Shown: piece after piece, positions 34,015-42,311 of the stretch | Layout of the letters: each line of letters opens with the position of its first letter | Numbering within the stretch: position 1 is the stretch's first letter | From: Paenibacillus_AR sp051594765 | GTDB taxonomy: Bacteria; Bacillota; Bacilli; Paenibacillales; NBRC-103111 | Reading direction: 5' to 3' | Length of the DNA stretch: 64,000 bases | Assembly (NCBI RefSeq): GCF_051594765.1 | Contig: NZ_JBPPGJ010000018.1 | Location: 73,400-137,399, forward strand | Notes under the pieces: generated by a model | Databases searched by the model: none | Told to the model about the DNA's origin: nothing | Seen by the model: only the letters and a program-made list of their open reading frames with translations | Made by a program: the position numbers and the translations under genes

Positions 34015-35274
34015 ATGAAATTGAAGCGGAGCAAAACCATCCCGGCCGGTCTTCTGGCCGTTATGATGACAGTGGGGGCAGCACTTCCGGCAGGCGCAGC
34101 TGAATCTTCGGCCACTGGAGCCGATGTCGTGTCCGATGCGGATCTGGCACTGGAGCTGAACATCCTGAAGGGAGAAGGGAACGGGCTAACGGCGGAATAT
34201 CTGGCCAAGTCCACCACCCGGCTGCAAGCGGCCATCCTGTATCTTCGGCTGAAGGGACTGGAACAGGAGGCTCTGGCCTTCCAGGGAAGGAACAACTTTG
34301 CAGATGCATCGGGCGTTTGGGAAGGCGGACAATCCGTCATGGCATACTTGAAGGCGAATCCACACTTGGGCTGGCAGGGCATCGGCGGCGGCGTCTTCGA
34401 CCCGGACGGCGGCATCACCACGGAGCAGCTGGCCAAAGTCCTCTTGGAAGCCTTGGGCTATAAACAGGATGTGGACTTCCAGTATGCCCAGGTGCTTCAT
34501 AAGGCAGCGGAGGCTGGAGTCGTGCATGCCATGGAAGGCAAGGCGCTCCACAACGCCGATGTAGCAAGTTTCCTGGTGGATTCCCTTGAAGCCAAGACCA
34601 AGGAAGGAACCGGGACCTTGGCAGAGGTGTTGAAGCTGCCCGCCGGGAAGCTGGATCGCTTGAAGTATCCCCGGCTGGAATGGGGCGATAAGGCAGGGAC
34701 AGGCACTTTCCTGACGGACGAAAACGGAATGGCTCTTTACCTGTTCAAGAAGGATCTGGCCGATCTGAATTCGTGCCAGGGGACTTGTCTGCAGAACTGG
34801 CCCGTCTTCTTCTCGGAGAAGCTGAAGGTTCCTGCGCAGCTCTCCAAATCGGACTTTGGTGTTCTGGTCCGCGCGGACGGCACGAAGCAGACCACCTTCC
34901 GGGGCTGGCCGCTGTACTATTACGTAAAGGATCTTCATCCCGGCGATACGTCAGGCCAAGCCGTCAACAATGTGTGGTATCTGGTGAACGGCGATACCTT
35001 GTCTCTGGAAGGCAGCAAGCCGAAGGAGTATTCCATCGATATGTCCGGGTTCCGGTTCACCGCTCCGGAGCTGACCATAGCCGCAGGCTCCACCGTGAAG
35101 TTCACCAATATGGACAGTGCCCGCCACAATGCTGTGGCGCTGGACGGCTCCTTCCGGACCGCCCTGCTGTCCAAGGGACAGTCGGAAACGGTAACCTTCG
35201 ACAAGCCGGGCATATATGAATACATTTGCGAACCGCATAAGAGCAGCATGAAGGGCAAGATCATCGTGAAGTAA
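34015..35274 (+). CDS. Secreted cupredoxin with COG4315-type repeat
   Basis: A 419-residue exported protein: signal peptide ending near ALPAGAA; an N-terminal alpha-helical region (30-215) I do not recognise, with some S-layer-domain flavour; a COG4315-type segment (LYLFKKDLADLNSCQGTC...NWPVF, about 235-330); and a plastocyanin-like C-terminal domain with type 1 copper ligands His371, Cys405, His408 and Met412. It is probably an extracellular electron carrier or copper-handling protein working with the cytochrome c encoded before it and controlled by the sigma/anti-sigma pair after it. Confidence 0.82.
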   Translation: MKLKRSKTIPAGLLAVMMTVGAALPAGAAESSATGADVVSDADLALELNILKGEGNGLTAEYLAKSTTRLQAAILYLRLKGLEQEALAFQGRNNFADASGVWEGGQSVMAYLKANPHLGWQGIGGGVFDPDGGITTEQLAKVLLEALGYKQDVDFQYAQVLHKAAEAGVVHAMEGKALHNADVASFLVDSLEAKTKEGTGTLAEVLKLPAGKLDRLKYPRLEWGDKAGTGTFLTDENGMALYLFKKDLADLNSCQGTCLQNWPVFFSEKLKVPAQLSKSDFGVLVRADGTKQTTFRGWPLYYYVKDLHPGDTSGQAVNNVWYLVNGDTLSLEGSKPKEYSIDMSGFRFTAPELTIAAGSTVKFTNMDSARHNAVALDGSFRTALLSKGQSETVTFDKPGIYEYICEPHKSSMKGKIIVK

Positions 35275-35308
35275 AAAGTCACCTGCCTCGCTGCAGGCAG
35301 CCTGCCGT

Positions 35309-35340
35309 ATAACCCGTTCAGCCACCCGGCGGCGGGTTAT
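35309..35340 (+). terminator. Hairpin after the cupredoxin gene
   Basis: ATAACCCG pairs with CGGGTTAT, with no clear T tract (TCCGCATTTC follows). Possible weak terminator. Confidence 0.4.
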
Positions 35341-35367
35341 TCCGCATTTCAGGTGCCATATTTGGCG

Positions 35368-35392
35368 AAAATGTGTCAAATCGGTTGCGTTA
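35368..35392 (+). promoter_or_regulatory. Candidate autoregulated ECF promoter
   Basis: AAAA, 16 nt, CGTTA, 45 nt before the sigma-factor start; compare the element at 33368. Suggestive only. Confidence 0.3.
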
Positions 35393-35436
35393 ACCGCTTC
35401 CCCTGTAGGAAAATGAAGGAAAGAGAGGGGAAGCGA

Positions 35437-36036
35437 ATGAAGGCCATGACCGATGCAGAATTGATGAAGCAGGTAATGGAGAAGCACCGGCCGGCTCTGG
35501 AGGAGCTGTATGACCGGTATGTGAAATTGGTCTATTCCTTTGCCCTAAAAGCGACCCGGAACGAACAGATGTCCAGGGATATCGTCCAACTGGTCTTCAC
35601 CCGTCTGTGGACCACCAAGAGCGGTTATGATCCCGCCAAAGGACAGTTTGTCAGCTGGCTTCTGACCATTGTCCGCAATCTGACGGTGGACTGCATCCGG
35701 AGGGAGCGCCGGCATGCCGTCCCGGAGACGGCGGACATCGGAGCATGGGAGGAGCTGGCGGCATCGCCCGACCAAGAGCCCGAGCAGGTGCTGTCGAGAA
35801 CCCTTGTGCGGGAGGAACTGCGCGAGGCTTATTCCAGGCTGTCCGACAGCCAGATTCGCCTGATTGAGCAGGTGTATTGGCAGGGCTATACGCTGAGTGA
35901 AGCAGCTCAGTCCTCGGGTGAGCCCCTTGGCACCGTCAAGAGCCGGCTGCATCAATCCCTGAAGCTGCTCCGCAAGTACCTGCAAGAACCGAAAGGAGGG
36001 ATGACCCATGCCAAACCAACCGATGAATCCATGTGA
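35437..36036 (+). CDS. ECF-family RNA polymerase sigma factor
   Basis: A 199-residue sigma-70-family factor with region 2 (ALEELYDRYVKLVYSFALKATRN and FTRLWTTKSGYDPAKGQF) and region 4 (DSQIRLIEQVYWQGYTLSEAAQ... GTVKSRLHQSLKLLRKYL). It should direct polymerase to a small regulon, likely including the cytochrome c/cupredoxin genes beside it. The start at 35437 follows GAGAGGGGAAG; the frame continues upstream without a ribosome site. It overlaps the anti-sigma gene by 29 nt. Confidence 0.92.
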   Translation: MKAMTDAELMKQVMEKHRPALEELYDRYVKLVYSFALKATRNEQMSRDIVQLVFTRLWTTKSGYDPAKGQFVSWLLTIVRNLTVDCIRRERRHAVPETADIGAWEELAASPDQEPEQVLSRTLVREELREAYSRLSDSQIRLIEQVYWQGYTLSEAAQSSGEPLGTVKSRLHQSLKLLRKYLQEPKGGMTHAKPTDESM

Positions 36037-36757
36037 GCTTTTACTGGACTATCTGTCGGACGAGGGCTCTATGGAAGAGAAGCGGATGTTCGAACGGCAT
36101 CTGGAGTGCTGTCCCTCCTGCCGGCAGGAGCTTGTTGAGATGAAGGAGGTATGGAGCATCATGCCTCTGGATCTGGATGAGGTGGAAGTCCCCGCCGATC
36201 TGAAGGATCAGGTGATGGGCCGAATTTTTGTAGAGTCGCCTCCTATGCGGCCGCTTAGGCCGAAACCGGCCCGCGAGACGGCTGGAAGGGGCTGGAGATC
36301 GGCATTCCTCGCCACCGCAGCAGTTTGCATCGTGTTGGCGCTCTTCTTGACCTCCCCTGTGCTGCCGTTCGGTCCCGCCCCCGGGGGAACCAACGGGCTG
36401 TCGGTCGTGAAGCCGGAGCCTGCGCAGGTGCTCCGGACCTTATCCCTGCGTTCTACGGACACCGCCAAGCCCAACTGCGGCGGGACGGTCTGGCATACCC
36501 GCAAGGATGATGTGGAGGAGGTTGTGGTCTCGCTGCACGGTCTATCGCCTACCCAAGGGACGGAGGCCTACCAAGTATGGCTCATCCATCAAGGCGTCCG
36601 GCACAACGGAGGCACCTTGATCGTGAACGATCAGGGCGAAGGGGTGCTGATCTACCGCGTGCAGAAGGATGATCCGCCGTTCGAAGCGGTCGGGGTGACC
36701 TTGGAGCCCGATGGGCAGGGGACGCAGCCGCGGGGCCGGAAGGTGCTGGGCACATGA
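36008..36757 (+). CDS. Zinc-finger anti-sigma factor with RskA-type C-terminal domain
   Basis: A 249-residue membrane anti-sigma factor: N-terminal zinc-finger motif HLECCPSCRQEL (HxxxCxxC), a membrane helix (about 98-118), and an extracellular anti-sigma-K/RskA-like domain with the VSLHGLSPTQGTEAYQVWLI pattern. It should hold the preceding sigma factor at the membrane until a signal releases it. AAAGGAGGG precedes the ATG. Overlap with the sigma gene supports co-production. Confidence 0.9.
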   Translation: MPNQPMNPCELLLDYLSDEGSMEEKRMFERHLECCPSCRQELVEMKEVWSIMPLDLDEVEVPADLKDQVMGRIFVESPPMRPLRPKPARETAGRGWRSAFLATAAVCIVLALFLTSPVLPFGPAPGGTNGLSVVKPEPAQVLRTLSLRSTDTAKPNCGGTVWHTRKDDVEEVVVSLHGLSPTQGTEAYQVWLIHQGVRHNGGTLIVNDQGEGVLIYRVQKDDPPFEAVGVTLEPDGQGTQPRGRKVLGT

Positions 36758-36806
36758 TTGAAAGAGCGGTAATAGGGGAACATATTGCCAGAGGCGGTGG
36801 ACGCAC

Positions 36807-37313
36807 ATGAAGATTGTGGTCCTGTCGGACACACATATGACGAAGAATCGGATCTACCTGCCGAAGGCGCTGCTGCAGGGCTTAGATGGGGCAGATCTCA
36901 TTCTGCATGCCGGCGACTGGCTCGCCCCGGAGGTGGCGGACCTCTTGGAGGAATGGGCGCCGGTGGACGGCGTGGCCGGGAATAACGACGGCGAAGAGAT
37001 CGTGCGGCGCTTCGGCCTGCAGAAGCTGATCCGTGCCGGGAGCCATATGATCGGCTTGATTCACGGGGACACGGGGCCGGGGAGGACGACGGAGCAGCGG
37101 GCCTATCAAGCCTTCGCAGGCGAAGCGGTGGACGCCATCCTGTTCGGTCATTCGCATGTCCCTTATCAGGAGGAGAGAGACGGCGTGCTGCTGTTCAATC
37201 CCGGATCGCCGACGGACAAGAGAAGGCAGCCCCTATATTCTTACGGGGTGCTGGAGACCGGTCCGGACGGGAGGCTTCACGCCCGGCATGTTTTCTACGA
37301 GGATAAGAGCTGA
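36807..37313 (+). CDS. MJ0936/YfcE-type metallophosphoesterase
   Basis: A 168-residue calcineurin-like phosphodiesterase. Metal ligands lie in LSDTH (Asp8, His10), HAGDW, GNND, LIHGD and GHSHVP, in order. These small enzymes hydrolyse phosphodiesters in vitro; the cellular substrate is not settled. AGGCGGTGG lies before the ATG. The HD-domain gene begins 17 nt later. Confidence 0.9.
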   Translation: MKIVVLSDTHMTKNRIYLPKALLQGLDGADLILHAGDWLAPEVADLLEEWAPVDGVAGNNDGEEIVRRFGLQKLIRAGSHMIGLIHGDTGPGRTTEQRAYQAFAGEAVDAILFGHSHVPYQEERDGVLLFNPGSPTDKRRQPLYSYGVLETGPDGRLHARHVFYEDKS

Positions 37314-37330
37314 TCCGAAAACTCGGGTCC

Positions 37331-37957
37331 ATGTTGAAGAGAAAAGGCGGGTTGAGTGGGTTGGAGGAGATCCGTACAGCGGAGTTGATGATGGACAAAT
37401 ACAGAACGGACGGTCCCCATGTCCGGCATGTCGCAGGGCTGGCGGATGGCTTGTTCCTGAAGCTGAAGTCCCTTCACGGACTGGAGGAATCGCACCGCGT
37501 GGGCTTGAAGCTGGCCGCTTATCTGCATGATATCGGCCATTACGTGGGTGAGAAGCATCACCACCGGCACAGCTGCTATCTGATCCTGACGGATGAGCTG
37601 CTCCAGGGCTGGGAGCCGGAGCTTCGAAGTACCGTTGCTTACGCAGCCTTGAACCACCGGAAGAAGCGTCGGCTGGAGTGGGAGGGGGCGGGAGAAGGGG
37701 ATCGGAAGGCAGCTGATTCGATAACGGCGATCCTCCGCATTGCAGATGTGCTCGACCGCAGCCATGAACAGAAGACGAAGCTCAAGGACGTCCGGCATAT
37801 ACCCGAGGAACGGTTGGTCGTCATCGAGCTGGAGGGAATGGAGCTGGCTGCTTCGGCCAAGAAGCTGAACAAGAAGCTGCGCTGGGCGGCCGTATGCTGG
37901 GGTGTGGATTTTGTGCTGAGCAACGGAAAAGAGAAGGTGGCCGTTCTATTGAACTAA
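37331..37957 (+). CDS. HD-domain protein resembling the C-terminal domain of Ppx/GppA
   Basis: A 208-residue all-helical protein with the HD metal site HVRHVAGLAD ... AAYLHDIGHYVG, followed by HHHRHSCYLI. The same pattern forms the HD-like C-terminal half of exopolyphosphatase/guanosine pentaphosphatase, but the sugar-kinase-like catalytic half is missing. This stand-alone form is presumably a phosphohydrolase. The start is uncertain (weak site before 37331; TTG 37352 is possible). Confidence 0.75.
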   Translation: MLKRKGGLSGLEEIRTAELMMDKYRTDGPHVRHVAGLADGLFLKLKSLHGLEESHRVGLKLAAYLHDIGHYVGEKHHHRHSCYLILTDELLQGWEPELRSTVAYAALNHRKKRRLEWEGAGEGDRKAADSITAILRIADVLDRSHEQKTKLKDVRHIPEERLVVIELEGMELAASAKKLNKKLRWAAVCWGVDFVLSNGKEKVAVLLN

Positions 37958-37994
37958 ATTGTCGACATCATTCAACAATTCCAACAGAGCTTCC

Positions 37995-38023
37995 TTCTCA
38001 AGACAACCTATATCCGATATAAT
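37995..38023 (+). promoter_or_regulatory. Sigma-A promoter of the DegV gene
   Basis: TTCTCA, 17 bp, perfect TATAAT. RNA would start near 38030. Confidence 0.65.
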
Positions 38024-38055
38024 AGGTGTTGAAGAAGAATTCCAGATAGGGAGAC

Positions 38056-38913
38056 ATGAGCGGGCACATGGCCATTAAAATTTTCTCAGACGGCAGCGCG
38101 GACTTGCCGAAGCACATCTTGGAGCAGCTTGGTATCATCTTGGTGCCCTTGTCCGTCCACTTCGAAAACGACCGATACACTTCGGCTATGGATCTACGGC
38201 ATTTCTATAGGAAGATGAAAGAAGAGAAGGACCTGCCCAAAACCAGCAGCCCTTCCCCGCATGATTTCTTCGACCATTTCAACCGGGCCGAGGAACATGA
38301 GGATATTCTCTGCATCGCCGTCTCCTCCGCACTGAGCAGCACCTACCATCACGCGGTCATGGGCAAGGAGATGATCGAAGAGGAGGGGGCGGGGAGTCGG
38401 AACATTCACGTCATCGACAGCAAGAATGCTTCCCTGGGTCTCGGACTGCTCGTATACAAGGCGGCGAAGATGGCCCGCGAAGGGCATTCGATGCAGGATC
38501 TGCTCCATACGCTGAAGCGGAACATAACGGAGGTCCGGAACTATTTCGTGCTGGATTCGCTGGAGAATGTGGTGAAAGGCGGCCGGCTGGACCGGGTCCG
38601 CGGAGCCATCGCATCTGTCCTGAATATTAAGCTCTTGATGAAGGCCAGCGAAGAAGGCACTCTTGAGGTTGTGGAGAAGGTCCGCGGCACGCAGAACGCG
38701 CTTCGGAAGATGATCGACAAGATCGGGGAAGCCGGCCACGACTTCGAGAAACGGATCCTGGCTATCGCCCACAGCAATTGTGAGGAACGGGCCAAGGAAG
38801 TGATGGAGGCCATCCTGAAGCGCTATCCCTTCAAGGAGGTCATTCTGTCCGAGATGGGGCCGGTAATCGGGACGTATGCTGGAGAAGGCGGTATCCTGGT
38901 TTCCCACACGTAA
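38056..38913 (+). CDS. DegV family fatty-acid-binding protein
   Basis: A 285-residue DegV protein; the family binds fatty acids and can act as the FakB component of the Firmicutes fatty acid kinase FakAB. FSDGSADLP at the start, TSSPSPHDF, the AVSSALSSTYHHA loop, and LENVVKGGRL are the family blocks. Either of two ATGs (38056, 38068) may be used; GGGAG sits tightly before the first. It is monocistronic between a promoter and a terminator. Confidence 0.9.
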   Translation: MSGHMAIKIFSDGSADLPKHILEQLGIILVPLSVHFENDRYTSAMDLRHFYRKMKEEKDLPKTSSPSPHDFFDHFNRAEEHEDILCIAVSSALSSTYHHAVMGKEMIEEEGAGSRNIHVIDSKNASLGLGLLVYKAAKMAREGHSMQDLLHTLKRNITEVRNYFVLDSLENVVKGGRLDRVRGAIASVLNIKLLMKASEEGTLEVVEKVRGTQNALRKMIDKIGEAGHDFEKRILAIAHSNCEERAKEVMEAILKRYPFKEVILSEMGPVIGTYAGEGGILVSHT

Positions 38914-38933
38914 GACAAATCGAACTCATAAGT

Positions 38934-38976
38934 AAAGCGCATGAGCCAGGCCCAAGAGGCCGGTTCATGCGCTTTT
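38934..38976. terminator. Two-way terminator between degV and the alpha/beta hydrolase
   Basis: AAAGCGCATGA-CC pairs with GG-TTCATGCGCTTT, with A/T runs on both sides. Confidence 0.8.
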
Positions 38977-38984
38977 AATTGTCA

Positions 38985-39986
38985 TCAGGGAGCTGCGGCA
39001 ATGGCGGGCTTCTCGAGAGCGGAGACGGTATCCAGGAAGGATAAGGTCTTCCCCAGATAATCCTTCTTGTAGACGCTGTAGATGAGCTCATGATGGCCGT
39101 TGGGCAGCAGCCACAGCTTGCTTAACGGCTCGTTCTGCTGGTTGGCGAAGATCTCCTGCGCCAGCTGAAAGGGGGCTTTGTCGTCCTTCTTTCCGTGAAT
39201 CAGGAAGATCGGGAAGTTGAAGGAAGTCTCCGTCATCTTCTCATAGGGGACCTGCTTCAAGCTGACGCCATTCATAAGCGGGAAGAAGAAACGGATGAGG
39301 TTCAGGGAAGGGAAGCGCGGAAGATCGGCGTGCTCCCGAATGTTATGGTAGAGGGTATCCGGGGACAGCACGAAGGTGCTGTCGAGGATCATACCGGCGA
39401 TGTCTGCCCCCTGCAGGGCTGCATTGAGCGCCGTGCCGGCTCCCATGGAGAAGCCCCATACGAAGACCTGGGAGGCTCCCTTCTGCTTGGCGAGGTCGAT
39501 GGCGCCCAATAGCTCGTAGGTCTCCTGCACGCCGCCGGTCACCACCTGCTCGGGATGGACGAAGCCATAGTCGAACATCAGCACATTATACTTCTGCATA
39601 TGGGCTGCCTTGGCCAGATCGTACATCGGCACCCAGCTTTCCTCCCGGTTGGCGCCGTATCCGTGGGAGAAAACGATGGTCTTGGCAGATCCGGCGTACG
39701 GCAGGTACCAGCCGTCCAAGGTGGTCCGGTTGTTGCTGCTGTGGAACCGTACGTCCTCGTAGGGCACGCCGATCGCTTCCATGGGATTGGAGGAGAGTGG
39801 TGCGATGACGGGACGTCCCAACAGCCAGGCGACATAGGCATGGAAGCCGACGACGGCCATGGCAGCGGTGAAGAGGAGAGAGAGCAGGATCGCCAATAGC
39901 AGATGAATACGGGTATGCGGCTTTTTCGCCAGTCTGTTAACGCTTACAATTTCGCGGGCAGCTTCAGGCGTCAGGATCATTCCCAT
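38985..39986 (-). CDS. Membrane-anchored alpha/beta hydrolase
   Basis: A 333-residue protein with one N-terminal membrane helix (about 27-50) and an extracytoplasmic alpha/beta-hydrolase domain. The nucleophile Ser is in WGFSMGAG, the acid Asp in HGKKDDKAP and the His in NGHHELI. Substrate unknown. The ATG at 39986 follows AAGGAGGG on the minus strand. The upstream region carries a sigma-A promoter and three 11-bp-spaced PhoP-type boxes, hinting at induction by phosphate starvation, which would fit a lipid or phosphoester role. Confidence 0.85.
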   Translation of the reverse strand: MGMILTPEAAREIVSVNRLAKKPHTRIHLLLAILLSLLFTAAMAVVGFHAYVAWLLGRPVIAPLSSNPMEAIGVPYEDVRFHSSNNRTTLDGWYLPYAGSAKTIVFSHGYGANREESWVPMYDLAKAAHMQKYNVLMFDYGFVHPEQVVTGGVQETYELLGAIDLAKQKGASQVFVWGFSMGAGTALNAALQGADIAGMILDSTFVLSPDTLYHNIREHADLPRFPSLNLIRFFFPLMNGVSLKQVPYEKMTETSFNFPIFLIHGKKDDKAPFQLAQEIFANQQNEPLSKLWLLPNGHHELIYSVYKKDYLGKTLSFLDTVSALEKPAIAAAP

Positions 39987-40030
39987 CGGTTTTCCCTCCT
40001 TATGTCCCTTCTGTTTGGTTCCTTACTTTT

Positions 40031-40059
40031 AGTATGGGGCATAGGAATATTGGCGTCAA
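40031..40059 (-). promoter_or_regulatory. Sigma-A promoter of the alpha/beta hydrolase
   Basis: Read on the minus strand: TTGACG (40059-40054), 17 bp, CATACT (40036-40031). Confidence 0.55.
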
Positions 40060-40073
40060 CGATCGTCGGAAAA

Positions 40074-40101
40074 TGTAAACCGGCTGTAATCTGACTGTAA
40101 T
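40074..40101 (-). promoter_or_regulatory. Three tandem PhoP-type boxes
   Basis: On the minus strand: ATTACA, 5 nt, ATTACA, 5 nt, TTTACA, at an exact 11-bp period. The Bacillus PhoP~P consensus is TT(A/T/C)ACA repeats with 5-bp gaps; the last copy is perfect and the others differ at one base. They lie about 50-77 bp upstream of the predicted start of the hydrolase transcript. Confidence 0.6.
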
Positions 40102-40228
40102 CTTGTAAGACTAAAGAAATGTTTTATTGGGACTTGTGAGACATGTCATAGGCTGTCCGCATGGTGAAGACCTATTATTAAAAGGATATGCCTGCGGGCA
40201 CATTCTGCACACGAAAGCGGGGACAAGC

Positions 40229-41005
40229 ATGGGAATGGAACTGATGCGCGTGGTCAGCCAGCGAAGTCTGGCTCGTCATATCTTTGAGCTGGTGCTGGAA
40301 GGCAGTCTGGCCGCTGAAATGAAGGAGCCCGGACGGTTCGTCCACATTAAGACGGGTGAAGGCAGCGAGCCTCTCCTAAGGCGTCCGATCAGCATATGCG
40401 ATGTGGATATGGACCGGGAACGGTTTACGATGATCTACCGCGCGGAGGGCAAGGGGACTTCCTGGCTGTCCCGCAGGACTGAAGGAGAGCTTATCGATGT
40501 TCTGGGACCGCTGGGCCATGGATTTCCGGTAGCAGAGGCTCCGCAAGGAGGAACGGCTCTGCTGGTCGGAGGCGGCATCGGAGTACCGCCGCTCTATTAT
40601 CTCTCACGCCAGCTGAAGGAGCGCGGAGTCCGGACCATCCACGTATTGGGATTTGCCAGCGGGGCGGACGTATTCTATGCGGACCGGTTCCGGGAACTGG
40701 GAGAGACCTATGTGGCTACCGTCGACGGCTCGGAGGGAGAACAGGGCTTCGTCACGGATGTGATCGAACGCCGCGGATTGTCCTTCGACGTCTTGTATGC
40801 TTGTGGACCTACCCCCATGCTGAAGGCGCTGGATGAGAAGTATAAGGGGCGCAAAGGCTTCCTTTCCCTAGAAGAACGAATGGGCTGCGGGATCGGCGCC
40901 TGTTATGCCTGCGTATGCAAGGTTCAGGACGACCCGTCCGGCCAAGATTACCGCAAGGTTTGTACGGATGGACCTGTATTCCCGATTGGGGAGGTGGTTC
41001 TGTGA
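40229..41005 (+). CDS. pyrK: Dihydroorotate dehydrogenase electron-transfer subunit
   Basis: A 258-residue FAD and [2Fe-2S] subunit that passes electrons from dihydroorotate (via PyrD) to NAD+. RRPISICD is the FAD-binding block, GGGIGVPPLYYL the NAD-binding loop, and the cluster cysteines are in MGCGIGACYACVCKV plus a later Cys. I take the ATG at 40229 (GCGGGG upstream), which gives the family length; the open frame to 40127 has no ribosome site. I see no PyrR-type attenuator in the 240 nt upstream. It overlaps pyrD. Confidence 0.92.
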   Translation: MGMELMRVVSQRSLARHIFELVLEGSLAAEMKEPGRFVHIKTGEGSEPLLRRPISICDVDMDRERFTMIYRAEGKGTSWLSRRTEGELIDVLGPLGHGFPVAEAPQGGTALLVGGGIGVPPLYYLSRQLKERGVRTIHVLGFASGADVFYADRFRELGETYVATVDGSEGEQGFVTDVIERRGLSFDVLYACGPTPMLKALDEKYKGRKGFLSLEERMGCGIGACYACVCKVQDDPSGQDYRKVCTDGPVFPIGEVVL

Positions 41006-41943
41006 ACCGCTATGAGACGGATCAATTGTCCAATCCCCGCCTGTCCGTGGAGCTGCCCGGCTTAAGCCTGAAGAATCCGGTGATCCCTGCTTCCGGCTGC
41101 TTCGGCTTCGGCAAGGAATTCGCGGACTATTACGATTTATCGCTGTTGGGTGCCATCGCCATCAAGGCGGCAACAGGAGAAGCACGTTACGGCAATCCGA
41201 CTCCACGGGTGGCGGAGACGCCTTCCGGCATGCTGAATGCCATCGGCCTGCAGAATCCGGGAGTAGAGCGGATCCTGGACAAGGAGCTGCCTTGGCTAGC
41301 AAGCTATGATGTACCGATCATCGCCAACGTAGCGGGCTCCACGGTGGAGGAATACGTGCAGGTGGCGCAGAGGATCTCCTCGGCCCCCAATGTGAAGGCG
41401 TTGGAGCTGAACATCTCCTGTCCTAATGTCAAATGCGGCGGAATCGCCTTCGGCACCGATCCGGAAGTTGCAGCGGAGCTGACCCGGCGGGTGAAGGAAG
41501 CGTCTTCCGTGCCGGTGTATGTGAAGCTCTCGCCGAATGTAACGGATATCGTCGCCATGGCCCGGGCCGTGGAGGCAGCCGGCGCAGACGGCATTACCAT
41601 GATCAATACGCTGCTCGGCATGAGGATCGACTGGAAAACCAGGAAGCCCGTGCTGGCCAATAAGACCGGCGGGCTGTCGGGTCCTGCCGTGAAGCCGGTG
41701 GCGATCCGGATGATCTATCAGGTCAGTCAGGCGGTTCGCATTCCCATCATCGGCATGGGCGGCATAATGTGCGCAGAGGACGTCATCGAGTTCTATTTGG
41801 CCGGTGCCAGCGCCGTGATGGTCGGAACCGCGAATTTTGCGGATCCTTACGTGTGCCCCGCCATCATCAAGGAGCTGCCTGAATGGTTGGACCGGATGAA
41901 AGTGGATCACATTACCGAGCTGACCGGATGGAGCTGGAAGTAA
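41002..41943 (+). CDS. pyrD: Dihydroorotate dehydrogenase, class 1B catalytic subunit
   Basis: A 313-residue FMN enzyme of pyrimidine synthesis. Blocks: PVIPASGCFGFG, the active-site Cys in LNISCPNVKCGG (Cys is the class 1 base), YVKLSPNV, and GMGGI for FMN phosphate. It works as a complex with PyrK. The GTG start overlaps the pyrK stop (GTGA) with GGGGAGGTGG upstream. The remaining pyr genes are not in the window. A bidirectional terminator follows. Confidence 0.94.
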   Translation: MNRYETDQLSNPRLSVELPGLSLKNPVIPASGCFGFGKEFADYYDLSLLGAIAIKAATGEARYGNPTPRVAETPSGMLNAIGLQNPGVERILDKELPWLASYDVPIIANVAGSTVEEYVQVAQRISSAPNVKALELNISCPNVKCGGIAFGTDPEVAAELTRRVKEASSVPVYVKLSPNVTDIVAMARAVEAAGADGITMINTLLGMRIDWKTRKPVLANKTGGLSGPAVKPVAIRMIYQVSQAVRIPIIGMGGIMCAEDVIEFYLAGASAVMVGTANFADPYVCPAIIKELPEWLDRMKVDHITELTGWSWK

Positions 41944-41968
41944 GTGCAGCGGCGATTCAGCCTATAAC

Positions 41969-42006
41969 AAAAAGATCGCTTCCTCTACGGGAGCGATCTT
42001 TTCTTT
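41969..42006. terminator. Two-way terminator after pyrD
   Basis: AAAAGATCGCT pairs with AGCGATCTTTT; it also terminates the small minus-strand gene at 42014-42151. Confidence 0.85.
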
Positions 42007-42013
42007 TGACAAG

Positions 42014-42151
42014 TTATTTGCACGTTTTGGAGCTGATGGATTGCTTCAGTTCCTTTTTGTCGATCTGCACCTGTTTCTCGCCGAATTGATCCAGCCGGGA
42101 GGGACTGGCGGCAGGTCCGTCGTTATCGGGGTGGTTATTGCGTCCAGACAT
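42014..42151 (-). CDS. Small hydrophilic protein, 45 residues
   Basis: A short ORF below usual cut-offs, with a strong GGAGGTG 7 nt before its ATG. The product begins MSGRNNHPDNDGP, is rich in Asn, Asp, Gln and Lys, and contains one Cys near its end; no membrane helix. It resembles the small, unstructured proteins common in spore-forming Bacillales, but I do not recognise it. It converges on the pyrD terminator. Confidence 0.6.
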   Translation of the reverse strand: MSGRNNHPDNDGPAASPSRLDQFGEKQVQIDKKELKQSISSKTCK

Positions 42152-42311
42152 GTTCGTTCACCTCCAACCGTAGCTTTCCCGGATGGGAGTCCGGTCATGA
42201 AGCTCGGCACAGGGACATTCACCCATACGCTCCGCTCCGGTCTAGCATAAAATGACAATAGCCGATCGTATCTAAGAAAGGAATATCACTAGAGGGTAGG
42301 AGGGAATCGTT

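Noticed and set aside
37331..37957. Truncated exopolyphosphatase (pseudogene)
   Set aside because: The HD-domain ORF is intact with a full metal site and no remnant of the catalytic half lies upstream, so a stand-alone HD protein is more likely.
37964..37981. AATTGT/ACAATT inverted repeat upstream of degV as an operator
   Set aside because: The arms are only 6 bp and AT-rich, and it lies upstream of the -35; too weak to call.
40060..40228. PyrR-type attenuator before pyrK
   Set aside because: I could not find the PyrR anti-antiterminator motif or a terminator in this gap.
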